Positions 7,694 to 14,461 of a stretch of DNA of 32,312 bases are shown piece by piece. The DNA is from a virus. The DNA lies in the IMG/VR virus record IMGVR_UViG_3300008448_000369, positions 1 to 32,312 of that record; one strand, 5' to 3'. Position 1 is the stretch's first letter, and the number at the start of each line of letters is the position of its first letter. The notes below the pieces were generated by a model that saw only the letters and a list, made by a program, of their open reading frames with translations, had not been told where the DNA came from and searched no databases. Made by a program: the position numbers and the translations under genes.

Positions 7694-8012
7694 TTACTAC
7701 CTCATCAATAATACGTTTACCGTTAATACCTGGTTTCCCATCTACGCCGATCCAGTCCGCGATAATCTCTACTCCGCGGAGTCCGAGTACTCCCAGGAGG
7801 AAAGAGAAACCCAGGAGATAGTTAGGATCGGTTTGTCCTAGAGCTTTCCCCAGGATAGGAGTTAAGTATGTCGCGCTAGCTGTACCCGCGAGGACGGAGG
7901 AGATATTAGTTACCAGTCCCTTTAATGGACGCTGACGCAGGACCATTATTACAGCTCCTATAAACCCAGCTAGGACCTGCTGGTAGTTAATATTAGCTTG
8001 TGGATTTTCCAT
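7686..8012 (-). CDS. Membrane protein, possible holin
   Basis: 108 residues of normal composition for this phage. Three moderately hydrophobic stretches are visible: QQVLAGFIGAVIMVL (about 11-25), an Ala/Ser/Thr-rich stretch near 38-55, and LLGFSFLLGVLGLRGVEIIA (about 66-85). The C-terminus is charged. Size and topology resemble phage holins, and this is the native member of two adjacent membrane-protein genes. It overlaps the head-closure gene upstream by one base. A role in lysis is inferred from topology only; a structural membrane role cannot be excluded. Confidence 0.6.
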   Translation of the reverse strand: MENPQANINYQQVLAGFIGAVIMVLRQRPLKGLVTNISSVLAGTASATYLTPILGKALGQTDPNYLLGFSFLLGVLGLRGVEIIADWIGVDGKPGINGKRIIDEVVNE

Positions 8013-8389
8013 TAGAAATCGTTTCCTTCTACAGCTTCTACTAAAGATATATGCTGGAGGAGAAGCTCTGTTTTACCAAAGTCCGTACCTACTACATCCC
8101 AGTATCTGGAGCTATCTCCCTGGATGCGGACTCTATCCTCTGGCATTACATCCGCGTTTCTGGATGCTACCAGGGTCCACGTACCAGACATAGTAAAACT
8201 ATTAGATCGGACGCTCTCGCTATCTCCGGTATTGATTAGCCGTCCCTTAATGCTCTTTATCTTAGACCAGGAGAGAGTAGTCCCTCCGCGTCCATCCGGA
8301 GTAGAGACGTACCGGAATATATCTATGTTAGACGTACATAGCATCCGCTCCATACCGCCTCCGAGTACAGATACCAGTCCTGGGTCCAT
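8012..8389 (-). CDS. Head closure / head-tail joining protein (probable)
   Basis: 125 residues. The pattern IDIFRYVSTPDGRGGTTLSW near the N-terminus and RVRIQGDSSRYWDVVGTDFG in the second half matches the small beta-barrel head-tail joining proteins (SPP1 gp16 / HK97 gp7-like), which plug and close the portal channel after DNA packaging. Position directly after the connector gene supports this. The start overlaps the previous stop by one base (TAATG). An internal Met at residue 13 is possible as a start but the overlap favours the longer form. Confidence 0.7.
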   Translation of the reverse strand: MDPGLVSVLGGGMERMLCTSNIDIFRYVSTPDGRGGTTLSWSKIKSIKGRLINTGDSESVRSNSFTMSGTWTLVASRNADVMPEDRVRIQGDSSRYWDVVGTDFGKTELLLQHISLVEAVEGNDF

Positions 8390-8877
8390 TACGTTATTAC
8401 CTCAAATGGACGGTACTTTTCTGCCATTAGTAAAAATTGGGTTTGAAGGGAGGAGAGCTTTACGTTACTTCTATCGTCCGAAGCGTCTACCTGGTTAGCG
8501 AGGATACCAGCTTTATAAATCCAGAGAGAGCGTACCGCGGATCGCGTATCGTACTGGTCCGGAGAGATTACTCCGTAGTCCTGCCATACCAGGGTAGTTC
8601 CATCATTAATCCGGTAGCTCCGGTACAGGACGTAATCCGGGAAGCTAGGTTCGGTCGCGGAGCTGGTCCCAGCTACTACACATTTATAGATACGTCCGTT
8701 AGGTACGGTAGGTACGATATAGTCTCCAACCGCGTACGCGGTATTAGCCGTCCAGGTAGAGTATCTACGGTTAGAGTCTACGAAACTTCCTACAGTATCT
8801 ATATCTATCTCTGGATAGCTATTTGTTTGAGCATGAAGCGTAACGTACGCTAATGCCTGGTCCCTTGTGATCGCCAT
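8389..8877 (-). CDS. Head-tail connector with inserted carbohydrate-binding-like domain
   Basis: 162 residues. The ends are a gp6-like adaptor: helical N-terminus (MAITRDQALAYVTLHAQ) and a C-terminal helix ending LLMAEKYRPFEVIT. The middle (about 38-105) is an inserted domain with the pattern TWTANTAYAVGDYIVP, then GRIYKCVVAGTSSATEPSFP, then TTLVWQDYG, typical of small CBM5/12-like modules often found on virion proteins. The adaptor ring sits below the portal; the extra module probably decorates the neck. First gene of the tail block. Upstream there is no good ribosome site but a perfect inverted repeat (8881-8897). Confidence 0.65.
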   Translation of the reverse strand: MAITRDQALAYVTLHAQTNSYPEIDIDTVGSFVDSNRRYSTWTANTAYAVGDYIVPTVPNGRIYKCVVAGTSSATEPSFPDYVLYRSYRINDGTTLVWQDYGVISPDQYDTRSAVRSLWIYKAGILANQVDASDDRSNVKLSSLQTQFLLMAEKYRPFEVIT

Positions 8878-8880
8878 AAA

Positions 8881-8897
8881 GGATTATTCCATAATCC
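8881..8897. repeat. Perfect 7-bp inverted repeat before the tail block
   Basis: GGATTAT-TCC-ATAATCC, ending 3 bases before the first codon of the connector gene on the minus strand. It occupies the place where the ribosome site would be. It may be an operator or a short hairpin that limits translation; which one cannot be told from sequence. Confidence 0.6.
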
Positions 8898-8931
8898 CAT
8901 ATCCCGCTCTATTACCTCTGCGTGTATCTAC

Positions 8932-8961
8932 TTGACGGACTATATACGTTTCGTATATAGT
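8932..8961 (+). promoter_or_regulatory. Sigma-70 promoter of the plus-strand cassette
   Basis: TTGACG at 8932-8937, then TATATA at 8954-8959 (16-base spacer) or TATAGT at 8956-8961 (18-base spacer). It points toward the two-gene plus-strand cassette. The predicted transcript start is near 8966-8968, leaving a leader with GAGGAG (8974-8979) ahead of the ATG at 8990. The operator lies exactly between and over the two hexamers. Confidence 0.8.
8939..8961. promoter_or_regulatory. Operator O1 (TATATAC-N5-GTATATA)
   Basis: A perfect 10-bp inverted repeat with a 3-base centre: ACTATATACG, TTT, CGTATATAGT. The core TATATAC-N5-GTATATA (8941-8959) recurs at 25931-25949 and, with one mismatch each, at 25972-25990 and 21588-21606. 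Overlap with the -10 and spacer of the promoter is the arrangement of a repressor site. The likely binder is the XRE protein at 25719-25922. Confidence 0.85.
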
Positions 8962-8989
8962 CTATATGTTCGAGAGGAGAGTATTAGAG

Positions 8990-9442
8990 ATGGTTAGATT
9001 TTTATGCGAGTACATAGACTGGTTAGGTAATACCGCTATCGCGGAGCTGGACCCAGAGAATACAGATAACCTCCGCGAGGTAGTAGTCCAGTATATGCAC
9101 GATAACGGTATGACGTTCGATATCCTGGGAGAGGATAAGGACGAGGACGGTAACGATACGATTACTACGAAGGACGAGGACGGGACGGTTACTACCTACT
9201 TCCTTATGGAGAAATGTCCTCCCGCGCGGATCGGTAATATTATTACTAACGAGGATACATCCGAGAAGTATGTACAAATGAAGCAAATCGTCTCTAACTA
9301 TAGCGTAGAGGATAGGTTAGACGAGGATTTCTTTATCCAGCAAATCTCTACAGCCCAGGACCTAGAGGATGTATGTCCGCATTGTGATTCCAGAGAGGAC
9401 CTAGAGGATGTATGTCCTTATTGTTCGGAGGACTATATCTAA
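8990..9442 (+). CDS. Acidic protein with duplicated CxxC knuckle (cassette gene 1)
   Basis: 150 residues from the ATG at 8990, preferred over the ATG at 8966 because GAGGAG lies 10 bases before it and the earlier ATG sits at the predicted transcript start. Very acidic, with many Asp/Glu, including DKDEDGNDTITTKDEDG near residue 50. The C-terminus carries two near-identical 13-residue units, each with LEDVCPHC or LEDVCPYC, together able to bind one metal ion through four cysteines. No known family recognised. It is one of only five plus-strand genes, sits alone between capsid and connector genes, and has its own promoter, operator and terminator, so it resembles a moron expressed outside the late programme. 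Possible roles (host takeover, anti-defence, regulation) are guesses. Confidence 0.75.
   Translation: MVRFLCEYIDWLGNTAIAELDPENTDNLREVVVQYMHDNGMTFDILGEDKDEDGNDTITTKDEDGTVTTYFLMEKCPPARIGNIITNEDTSEKYVQMKQIVSNYSVEDRLDEDFFIQQISTAQDLEDVCPHCDSREDLEDVCPYCSEDYI
9357..9417 (+). repeat. In-frame tandem duplication of a CxxC unit
   Basis: 22 identical bases at 9357-9378 and 9396-9417, offset by 39 bases (13 codons). Each copy encodes DLEDVCP, with a second cysteine two residues later. Identity at every base suggests a recent duplication. Confidence 0.9.
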
Positions 9443-9726
9443 TGCAGGGATTAACCTTAACGGAATTTATCCGTACCTATAAACCAGTCCCCAGTAAACC
9501 GGAATACGCCGATCTGGACCCGTTCGAGTTTAAGGAGGGAGATGTACAGCTTACTATGGATTACTTCTTCCGTACCGATTATCCGGAGGACGTAGAAGCT
9601 GTATATCTCTGGACCTGTAGCTCCGCGGATGGATTAATCTACCCTGGGCTACGCTGGATAGATTCTCTCTGTTATTACGTTAGCTCCGTCCCGTGGACGA
9701 GAGAGACGTGGAGAAAGTGTAGATAA
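9442..9726 (+). CDS. Small hypothetical protein (cassette gene 2)
   Basis: 94 residues, beginning MQGLTLTEFIRTYKP. The ATG at 9442-9444 overlaps the TAA of the previous gene (TAATG), so translation is probably coupled; an earlier in-frame ATG at 9412 lies inside the first gene and is less likely. The protein is rich in Tyr, Trp, Asp and Pro (for example DLDPFEFKEGDVQLTMDYFF) and has no membrane segment. I do not recognise it. Partner of the CxxC protein and under the same operator. Confidence 0.75.
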   Translation: MQGLTLTEFIRTYKPVPSKPEYADLDPFEFKEGDVQLTMDYFFRTDYPEDVEAVYLWTCSSADGLIYPGLRWIDSLCYYVSSVPWTRETWRKCR

Positions 9727-9731
9727 AGATA

Positions 9732-9758
9732 AAACCTCCCAGGATACCTGGGAGGTTT
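9732..9758. terminator. Bidirectional terminator between convergent genes
   Basis: A perfect 12-bp stem (AAACCTCCCAGG / CCTGGGAGGTTT) with a 3-base loop. The plus strand continues CTTCTTG; the minus strand continues TTATCTTTATCT. It ends the plus-strand cassette 5 bases after its last stop and lies 57 bases past the capsid stop, so it can end both transcripts. Confidence 0.85.
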
Positions 9759-9814
9759 CTTCTTGTCTGGATCGGTACGTTTCCATGTATGGACCCAGGA
9801 CGTTATCTACCCTA

Positions 9815-11125
9815 TTACGTAGCTTGTGATGCGAGGACGATAAGCGACCCAGGGACCCGGAGGGAAGCTGTAGCGTTAACGTTTCCAACGTCGAAAGCTT
9901 TAAACGCGAAACGCTCCGTAGCTTTATAGAGGTACTGGTCTTCAATAAATCCGCGCTGGTCGGACATTTCGATAGTTACTCCGCGCCGATCGCCGAAAGC
10001 TGTACCCAGGGACAAATCTCCGAAAATCATCAGAGGAGTACTAGCGGTAACGGACTTAGGCATAACCTGGGAGAATACTACCTCGTAGCCGTACAGGGTA
10101 GGACGAGGACCATAAGCATTCTGGATATCCATAATGCTATTCCCGGAGAGAGCATCCAGGTTAGGAGCTACACAATCGTACCAAAATTGCTTATGGCACA
10201 TCCACTTAGGATTAATACCTGGGTACTCTGGGATACGCGCTGCCATAGATCGGATATTAGCTAGGGTAGGCTTATTAGCTGCAACCGATCCAGTATCCGC
10301 GAGGACGAGGGATGCGATATTAGCCTTAGTAGCGTTAAGTCCGTATACAGCCTGAAGGATACCAGTAATGCTACCGTAGGTAGCTGTACCGTCTCCCATA
10401 ATACAGTCGAGGTCCTCCTGCTGGGCTAGCTTAACCGCGAAGTCTCGCGCTGCCATAGAGGCATAGTCGATAATCGTATCCTCCGAAAGCTCGCGAGATA
10501 CTGGGTTAAGAGCTGCAAGCTTGACAGTTTGGAGGAGTACTTGATCGAATACGAAATCACTAGTAGTAATCGCTGTATTCTCTCCTACGTGATACACGGT
10601 GGTAGATCCGGTTTGATTAGGGACCAGGAGCGTATCTCCGGACATAGGATAGACGCGCGCATTAGAGCGGACTACTCCGAAACGTTCGCGGAGATAGATA
10701 AGGTCCGGAGACGTGATAACCGGGACGGTATAACCGCCCGCGCTTTCTGTAGTCTCGTTGTTAGCCTTAATATGTCCGTTATCCTTTAACCAGGACTTAG
10801 CCTTAGCATTACCAGCGATAGCCTGGAGATAGCGTCCAAATGTGTACGCTTTATAGTTAGCTTCGGATGTACCTCCGGAGAATACCTGGGTAGACTTGAC
10901 GCTTCCGTATTCGTTCCACGGTTCGGAGGCTTTAACTTCCTTCGCTGGGGGATGCATTTCGCCCATACGCTTAACCGCTTCGATCCGCTCTTCTACAGCG
11001 TCTACGTCCGACATAATCCGCTTAATCTCTGCGTTATTCTCGGAGAGATTATCCGTTTTAGCTGCAAGCTCTCGCGCGGTAGCGATTAGAGTATTCTTAC
11101 GCTCCCGGAGTCCTTCAATAGTCAT
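9815..11125 (-). CDS. Major capsid protein, HK97 fold, with N-terminal delta domain
   Basis: 436 residues. Residues 1-60 are a charged coiled coil (LRERKNTLIATARELAAK onward), the usual delta/scaffold domain of HK97-type capsid proteins. The capsid body starts near residue 105 (NNETTESAGGYTVP, then a DLIYLRERFGVVRSNARVYP strand) and shows family patterns such as LNPVSRELSEDTIIDYAS, ITGILQ, and near the end MIFGDLSLGTAFGDRRGVTIEMSDQRG. The protease encoded just upstream would remove the delta domain; no separate scaffold gene is seen. The ATG lies 11 bases inside the protease gene. Confidence 0.9.
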   Translation of the reverse strand: MTIEGLRERKNTLIATARELAAKTDNLSENNAEIKRIMSDVDAVEERIEAVKRMGEMHPPAKEVKASEPWNEYGSVKSTQVFSGGTSEANYKAYTFGRYLQAIAGNAKAKSWLKDNGHIKANNETTESAGGYTVPVITSPDLIYLRERFGVVRSNARVYPMSGDTLLVPNQTGSTTVYHVGENTAITTSDFVFDQVLLQTVKLAALNPVSRELSEDTIIDYASMAARDFAVKLAQQEDLDCIMGDGTATYGSITGILQAVYGLNATKANIASLVLADTGSVAANKPTLANIRSMAARIPEYPGINPKWMCHKQFWYDCVAPNLDALSGNSIMDIQNAYGPRPTLYGYEVVFSQVMPKSVTASTPLMIFGDLSLGTAFGDRRGVTIEMSDQRGFIEDQYLYKATERFAFKAFDVGNVNATASLRVPGSLIVLASQAT

Positions 11126-12104
11126 ATTTCTTAAGCTCCACTTGTAATAGGAGATTCTCCCGAAGGAGTACCTCCTGGTCTACGATACAGGATTTAACCG
11201 TCTCGCTAGAGTCCGTCTCCTCTACTTCTCCATCCCGGAGGAGCTTATGGATCGCAGGAGCTAGCCGTTTAGCGGTATTCCTGGATAGTCCGAATACATC
11301 CCGTATTCGTCTCTCTGTAGTCCGGAGAGTATCTGGAGTATTAAAGATACTCTTAGTCCCTCCTCCGGACGTTACTACATTTCCGATAAAGTCTCTCGCG
11401 GTTACCGCGAAAGTATCTACCAGGGTATTAAGGTATGTAACCTTGTCGCTGGACGTAAGCTCCAGGACTCCATAGATACCCGCGCATAAAGCTTCGTAGA
11501 TACTCTCCATCCCTTCGTGAACGAGATCGGACTCTACCTCCGCGAATACCTCGCGCGCGTATTCCTCTGGGGATTGTTCTACGGGAGGGAGAAGCTCCAT
11601 CTCTTCCATATCCTCCATCTCCTTTACGGACTTTACTACGTTACGATACTCCGCAGGAGTTGGAGTAACGGAAGCTTCCGCGATAGTCCAGCGGATAATC
11701 TCGTTAGCTCTCCCCATAGCTTTACGTTCCACCATATGGGACGCTGCTCCGGACGAGAAACCCAGCTTTCCAGCTTTCGCCATCCGCGCGATATTGATAG
11801 CGTATTCGTCCGCCATATCGATTTGAGCTTGATACCAGATACCGATATTGTCCGCTTTCGCGTGTCCTGTACCGATACACCGCTTACCTACGGCTTTATC
11901 CATACCGTGATTCCAGTAGAGGTTAATAGGTACATCCTGGTCTATCGGGAAACCGTAATCGGTAGACTTTGTAAAATAGTCTCCCTCTAGATCGGCTACA
12001 TCCGGACTACCGAATCGCACCAGGTAACCGCTAACAAATCCCAGCTTGTCGCTTTTAATCGCGTCCCCAGAGAAAGCTACGATATCCATACAGGAGTATT
12101 CCAT
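11115..12104 (-). CDS. Prohead maturation protease (HK97/U35 family)
   Basis: 329 residues. N-terminal 155 residues form the serine protease domain: YLVRFGSPDVADLEGDYF, then His66 in LYWNHG, the nucleophile Ser117 or 118 in LGFSSGA, and an acidic residue in the family motif WTIAEASVTPTPAEYRN. The C-terminal half (about 160-329) is long and charged, with helices and a repeat of DVFGLSRNTAKRLAP-type sequence, and may act as scaffold. It cleaves the capsid delta domain during head maturation. MEYSCMDIV has a second Met at residue 6 that could also be the start. Overlaps capsid gene. Confidence 0.85.
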   Translation of the reverse strand: MEYSCMDIVAFSGDAIKSDKLGFVSGYLVRFGSPDVADLEGDYFTKSTDYGFPIDQDVPINLYWNHGMDKAVGKRCIGTGHAKADNIGIWYQAQIDMADEYAINIARMAKAGKLGFSSGAASHMVERKAMGRANEIIRWTIAEASVTPTPAEYRNVVKSVKEMEDMEEMELLPPVEQSPEEYAREVFAEVESDLVHEGMESIYEALCAGIYGVLELTSSDKVTYLNTLVDTFAVTARDFIGNVVTSGGGTKSIFNTPDTLRTTERRIRDVFGLSRNTAKRLAPAIHKLLRDGEVEETDSSETVKSCIVDQEVLLRENLLLQVELKKYDY

Positions 12105-12113
12105 ATTTAGACT

Positions 12114-12386
12114 CTAGACTAAAGCATCCGGAGGTACATCCGACCATACATCCGGAAGCTCTCCCCAGGATACAGTCCCTAGATTATTAGCTTCGAAGGA
12201 GGACGCGAGAGACGGGAGGAGCTGCCCAGCATAGACGAAGCTAGCAGGGTAGAAGTAAATAAACTCCATGATAGGCACGTTTCGGAAGAAATCTCCCAGG
12301 GTCCCAGTAATCTCGTAGTCTCCGTTACCCTTATCGATTATGTCTCCATTACCGAAGCGCGTAGATGTAATCGTAGCTATTCTCAT
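12114..12386 (-). CDS. Small hypothetical protein in head operon
   Basis: 90 residues, acidic, aromatic-rich middle (VPIMEFIYFYPASFVYAGQ), ending DVWSDVPPDALV. No family recognised and no clear membrane helix. It is coupled to the head morphogenesis gene by a 4-base ATGA-type overlap (12383-12386) and followed 9 bases later by the protease gene. A small head accessory protein is the simplest reading. Confidence 0.6.
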   Translation of the reverse strand: MRIATITSTRFGNGDIIDKGNGDYEITGTLGDFFRNVPIMEFIYFYPASFVYAGQLLPSLASSFEANNLGTVSWGELPDVWSDVPPDALV

Positions 12387-14461
12387 AGGATATGTTCCAG
12401 GATATGCTCCAGCGTTTCTCTATCTTTCTGGTAGAGACTAAACGGATCGCGGACCATATACTCCAGTCCCATAGATGGAATCTCCGCTCCCTCTCCGTCC
12501 TTATGTCCGTAGATACGTCCTACGTAAGGATCGAAAAATCTATCTTTCTTGTAGTAGAAACCGGAGGAGGTATATGGTCCTTCGTGGAGTTGAGCTTCTC
12601 CCGCGGTTCGCGCGTCGAAAGCTTTATTACGCGCTTCGATGCTTCCTGGTAAATGGAAATCTAGGAAATGTCCGTATTCGTGCGTTAAGGTACTAAACCA
12701 GTCGGTAGAGCTTAACCAGCTACTATACGAGTAGATATCCGATATGGACTGGATACTCTTCCAGTCCGGAGCTTTACCATATTCCGTAGATTTGCCTATC
12801 CGAATAGTCCTAGTAGCTGCCTGGTAATAAGCTCTACTACCTCCGCGCTCTATGTTTAAATCCAGCTTTACGGGACGCTTCTCTACTATCTGGTTTAGGA
12901 GGTTTAGGATACGCTCTATCTCCTTACGATTTTCCGAAGCGTTTACCTTTACCGTAGACGGAGTATCAGCTAGGAGAAGCTGGAAATACTCGTCCTTAGC
13001 TTGTTTTAATCGCGCGTCCCAGGATATCCGATCTGCTTTATAAACGCTCCAGTCCGGATAGTTAGCCTGGTTCGGTCTAGGTCCTAGGGTAGGTATAGTC
13101 CGTTCTATGAAGTCCGTTATAGCTTTAACGTCTAGAGCGTAACGCTCTCCATTCCATACGCGGTTAGGATTACGCGCCGATCTATCGCCTATTACCGGAC
13201 CTGCTGGTTTAGGAGCTGGTTTCGGTTTCGTAACCTTCGGAGCTTTCGGAGCTGGAGCTACGGTAGGAGTAACCGGAGCTGGAGCTGGAGTACCTGGTCC
13301 GCTTCCTGGGGGAGGAGGGATAACCAGCTTTTTCTCCACTGGTATCTTTCCCTTACCTATCCGCGAGAGCGGGAGTATCTGGGTAGTATCTCCCCAGGAC
13401 TCGTTACGTACTACGTTAACCATTTTCTCCAGAGGTACTCCCTGCTGGTAGAGCGCGTACCTGGATGGTCCCATTACCTGGAGCTTCTCTCCTTCGGACA
13501 TACCAGAGAGGAGCGCATTCGGACCTATACCGGGATAGTTTAATCCTGGGTCTGTAGACTCTCCCAGGATGTACTCCGCGCTTAAGGTAATCGGAAGCAT
13601 TACACATCTACAGTTCGGGTGAGACGGCATTATCTCGGAGGTAGGATACTTCTTCCCGGAGAGAGCTAGACAAGCTATACATACTCTCCCGTCCTGGGTA
13701 GCTTGTCGCTGGTATCCTACTACCGCTGGGTTACTTTCGTATAGGTATCGTTGACCTTCGCGCGCCGATCTAATCATCTCCGTACGCGCGATAGTCTCCA
13801 ACCGATTACGGGATACGTTTATATCGGTTTGAGATGCCTGTATTACCTTAGCTAGGTCCCGCGCTGCTTGTCGCGGATTATTCCCGCTAACGATAGCGGT
13901 AGATAGCGTATTCCGGAATCTCTCGGATGTATCCTTAGCGAGTCCGGAGATAAGCTTTCCCAGCGGACTATCCGGAGAGCTAGACCCGATAAAGCTGGTT
14001 AGAGCTTCCTTAGGTATACGGTTATACTCCGCGCTCGCGGTTATCTCTTTCGGGATAAGCGGATCGGTAGACTGGATTAGCTTTCCAGTATTCTTATCTA
14101 CCGCGTTTAGGGAGCTTTCTTGTCCGTCAAGGATGTACTGTACAGCTTCCTCGTTAACGGTATTAACCCGAAGCTCCAGCTCCTTTATCATCTCCCTGGT
14201 GCGATCCATCATAGCGGAGAGCGTATCGAAGTTTAATCCTCGCGCTTCGTAATCCTTAGCGCGCGCCTCCATACCGGATAGGTCCTCCTCTAGAGAGCTA
14301 ATGGACCTGGAGTAAGCGTCCCGGATTTCGTTAACCACTTTCTCCTCCTCCTGAAGGAGCGCGGTACGGAAACGCTGGGAATAAGCGTATACGGACTCCA
14401 TCCTTTTAGTAACGAGAGAGTCCGTAGGTTTCACGCGGAGGTATGTTTTACCGTAATACAT
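12383..14461 (-). CDS. Head morphogenesis protein (Mu gpF / SPP1 gp7-like) fused to a metallopeptidase-like domain
   Basis: 692 residues. Residues 1-170 are helical. The gpF/gp7 domain (about 180-295) ends with the typical ARTEMIRSAREGQRYLYE, VCIACLALSGK and SHPNCRCVMLPI motifs, whose Cys and His pairs suggest a metal site. A Pro/Ala/Lys-rich linker spans about 375-425. The C-terminal domain carries LTHEYGHFLDFHL with HEYGH at 594-598, a zinc-metallopeptidase HExxH motif, and a later GLEYMV that may give the third ligand. gpF-like proteins are minor head proteins bound to the portal and often injected. The peptidase could act on host or virion proteins on entry; this is inferred. Confidence 0.8.
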   Translation of the reverse strand: MYYGKTYLRVKPTDSLVTKRMESVYAYSQRFRTALLQEEEKVVNEIRDAYSRSISSLEEDLSGMEARAKDYEARGLNFDTLSAMMDRTREMIKELELRVNTVNEEAVQYILDGQESSLNAVDKNTGKLIQSTDPLIPKEITASAEYNRIPKEALTSFIGSSSPDSPLGKLISGLAKDTSERFRNTLSTAIVSGNNPRQAARDLAKVIQASQTDINVSRNRLETIARTEMIRSAREGQRYLYESNPAVVGYQRQATQDGRVCIACLALSGKKYPTSEIMPSHPNCRCVMLPITLSAEYILGESTDPGLNYPGIGPNALLSGMSEGEKLQVMGPSRYALYQQGVPLEKMVNVVRNESWGDTTQILPLSRIGKGKIPVEKKLVIPPPPGSGPGTPAPAPVTPTVAPAPKAPKVTKPKPAPKPAGPVIGDRSARNPNRVWNGERYALDVKAITDFIERTIPTLGPRPNQANYPDWSVYKADRISWDARLKQAKDEYFQLLLADTPSTVKVNASENRKEIERILNLLNQIVEKRPVKLDLNIERGGSRAYYQAATRTIRIGKSTEYGKAPDWKSIQSISDIYSYSSWLSSTDWFSTLTHEYGHFLDFHLPGSIEARNKAFDARTAGEAQLHEGPYTSSGFYYKKDRFFDPYVGRIYGHKDGEGAEIPSMGLEYMVRDPFSLYQKDRETLEHILEHIL

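Noticed and set aside
8966-8989. ATG at 8966 as start of cassette gene 1
   Set aside because: It lies at the predicted transcription start; the ATG at 8990 has GAGGAG at a good distance.
9412-9441. ATG at 9412 as start of cassette gene 2
   Set aside because: It lies within gene 1; the ATG at 9442 forms a TAATG coupling with the stop of gene 1.
13201-13330. Repetitive GGAGCTGG-like sequence as a DNA repeat array
   Set aside because: It encodes the Pro/Ala/Lys-rich linker of the head morphogenesis protein; repetition follows from protein composition.
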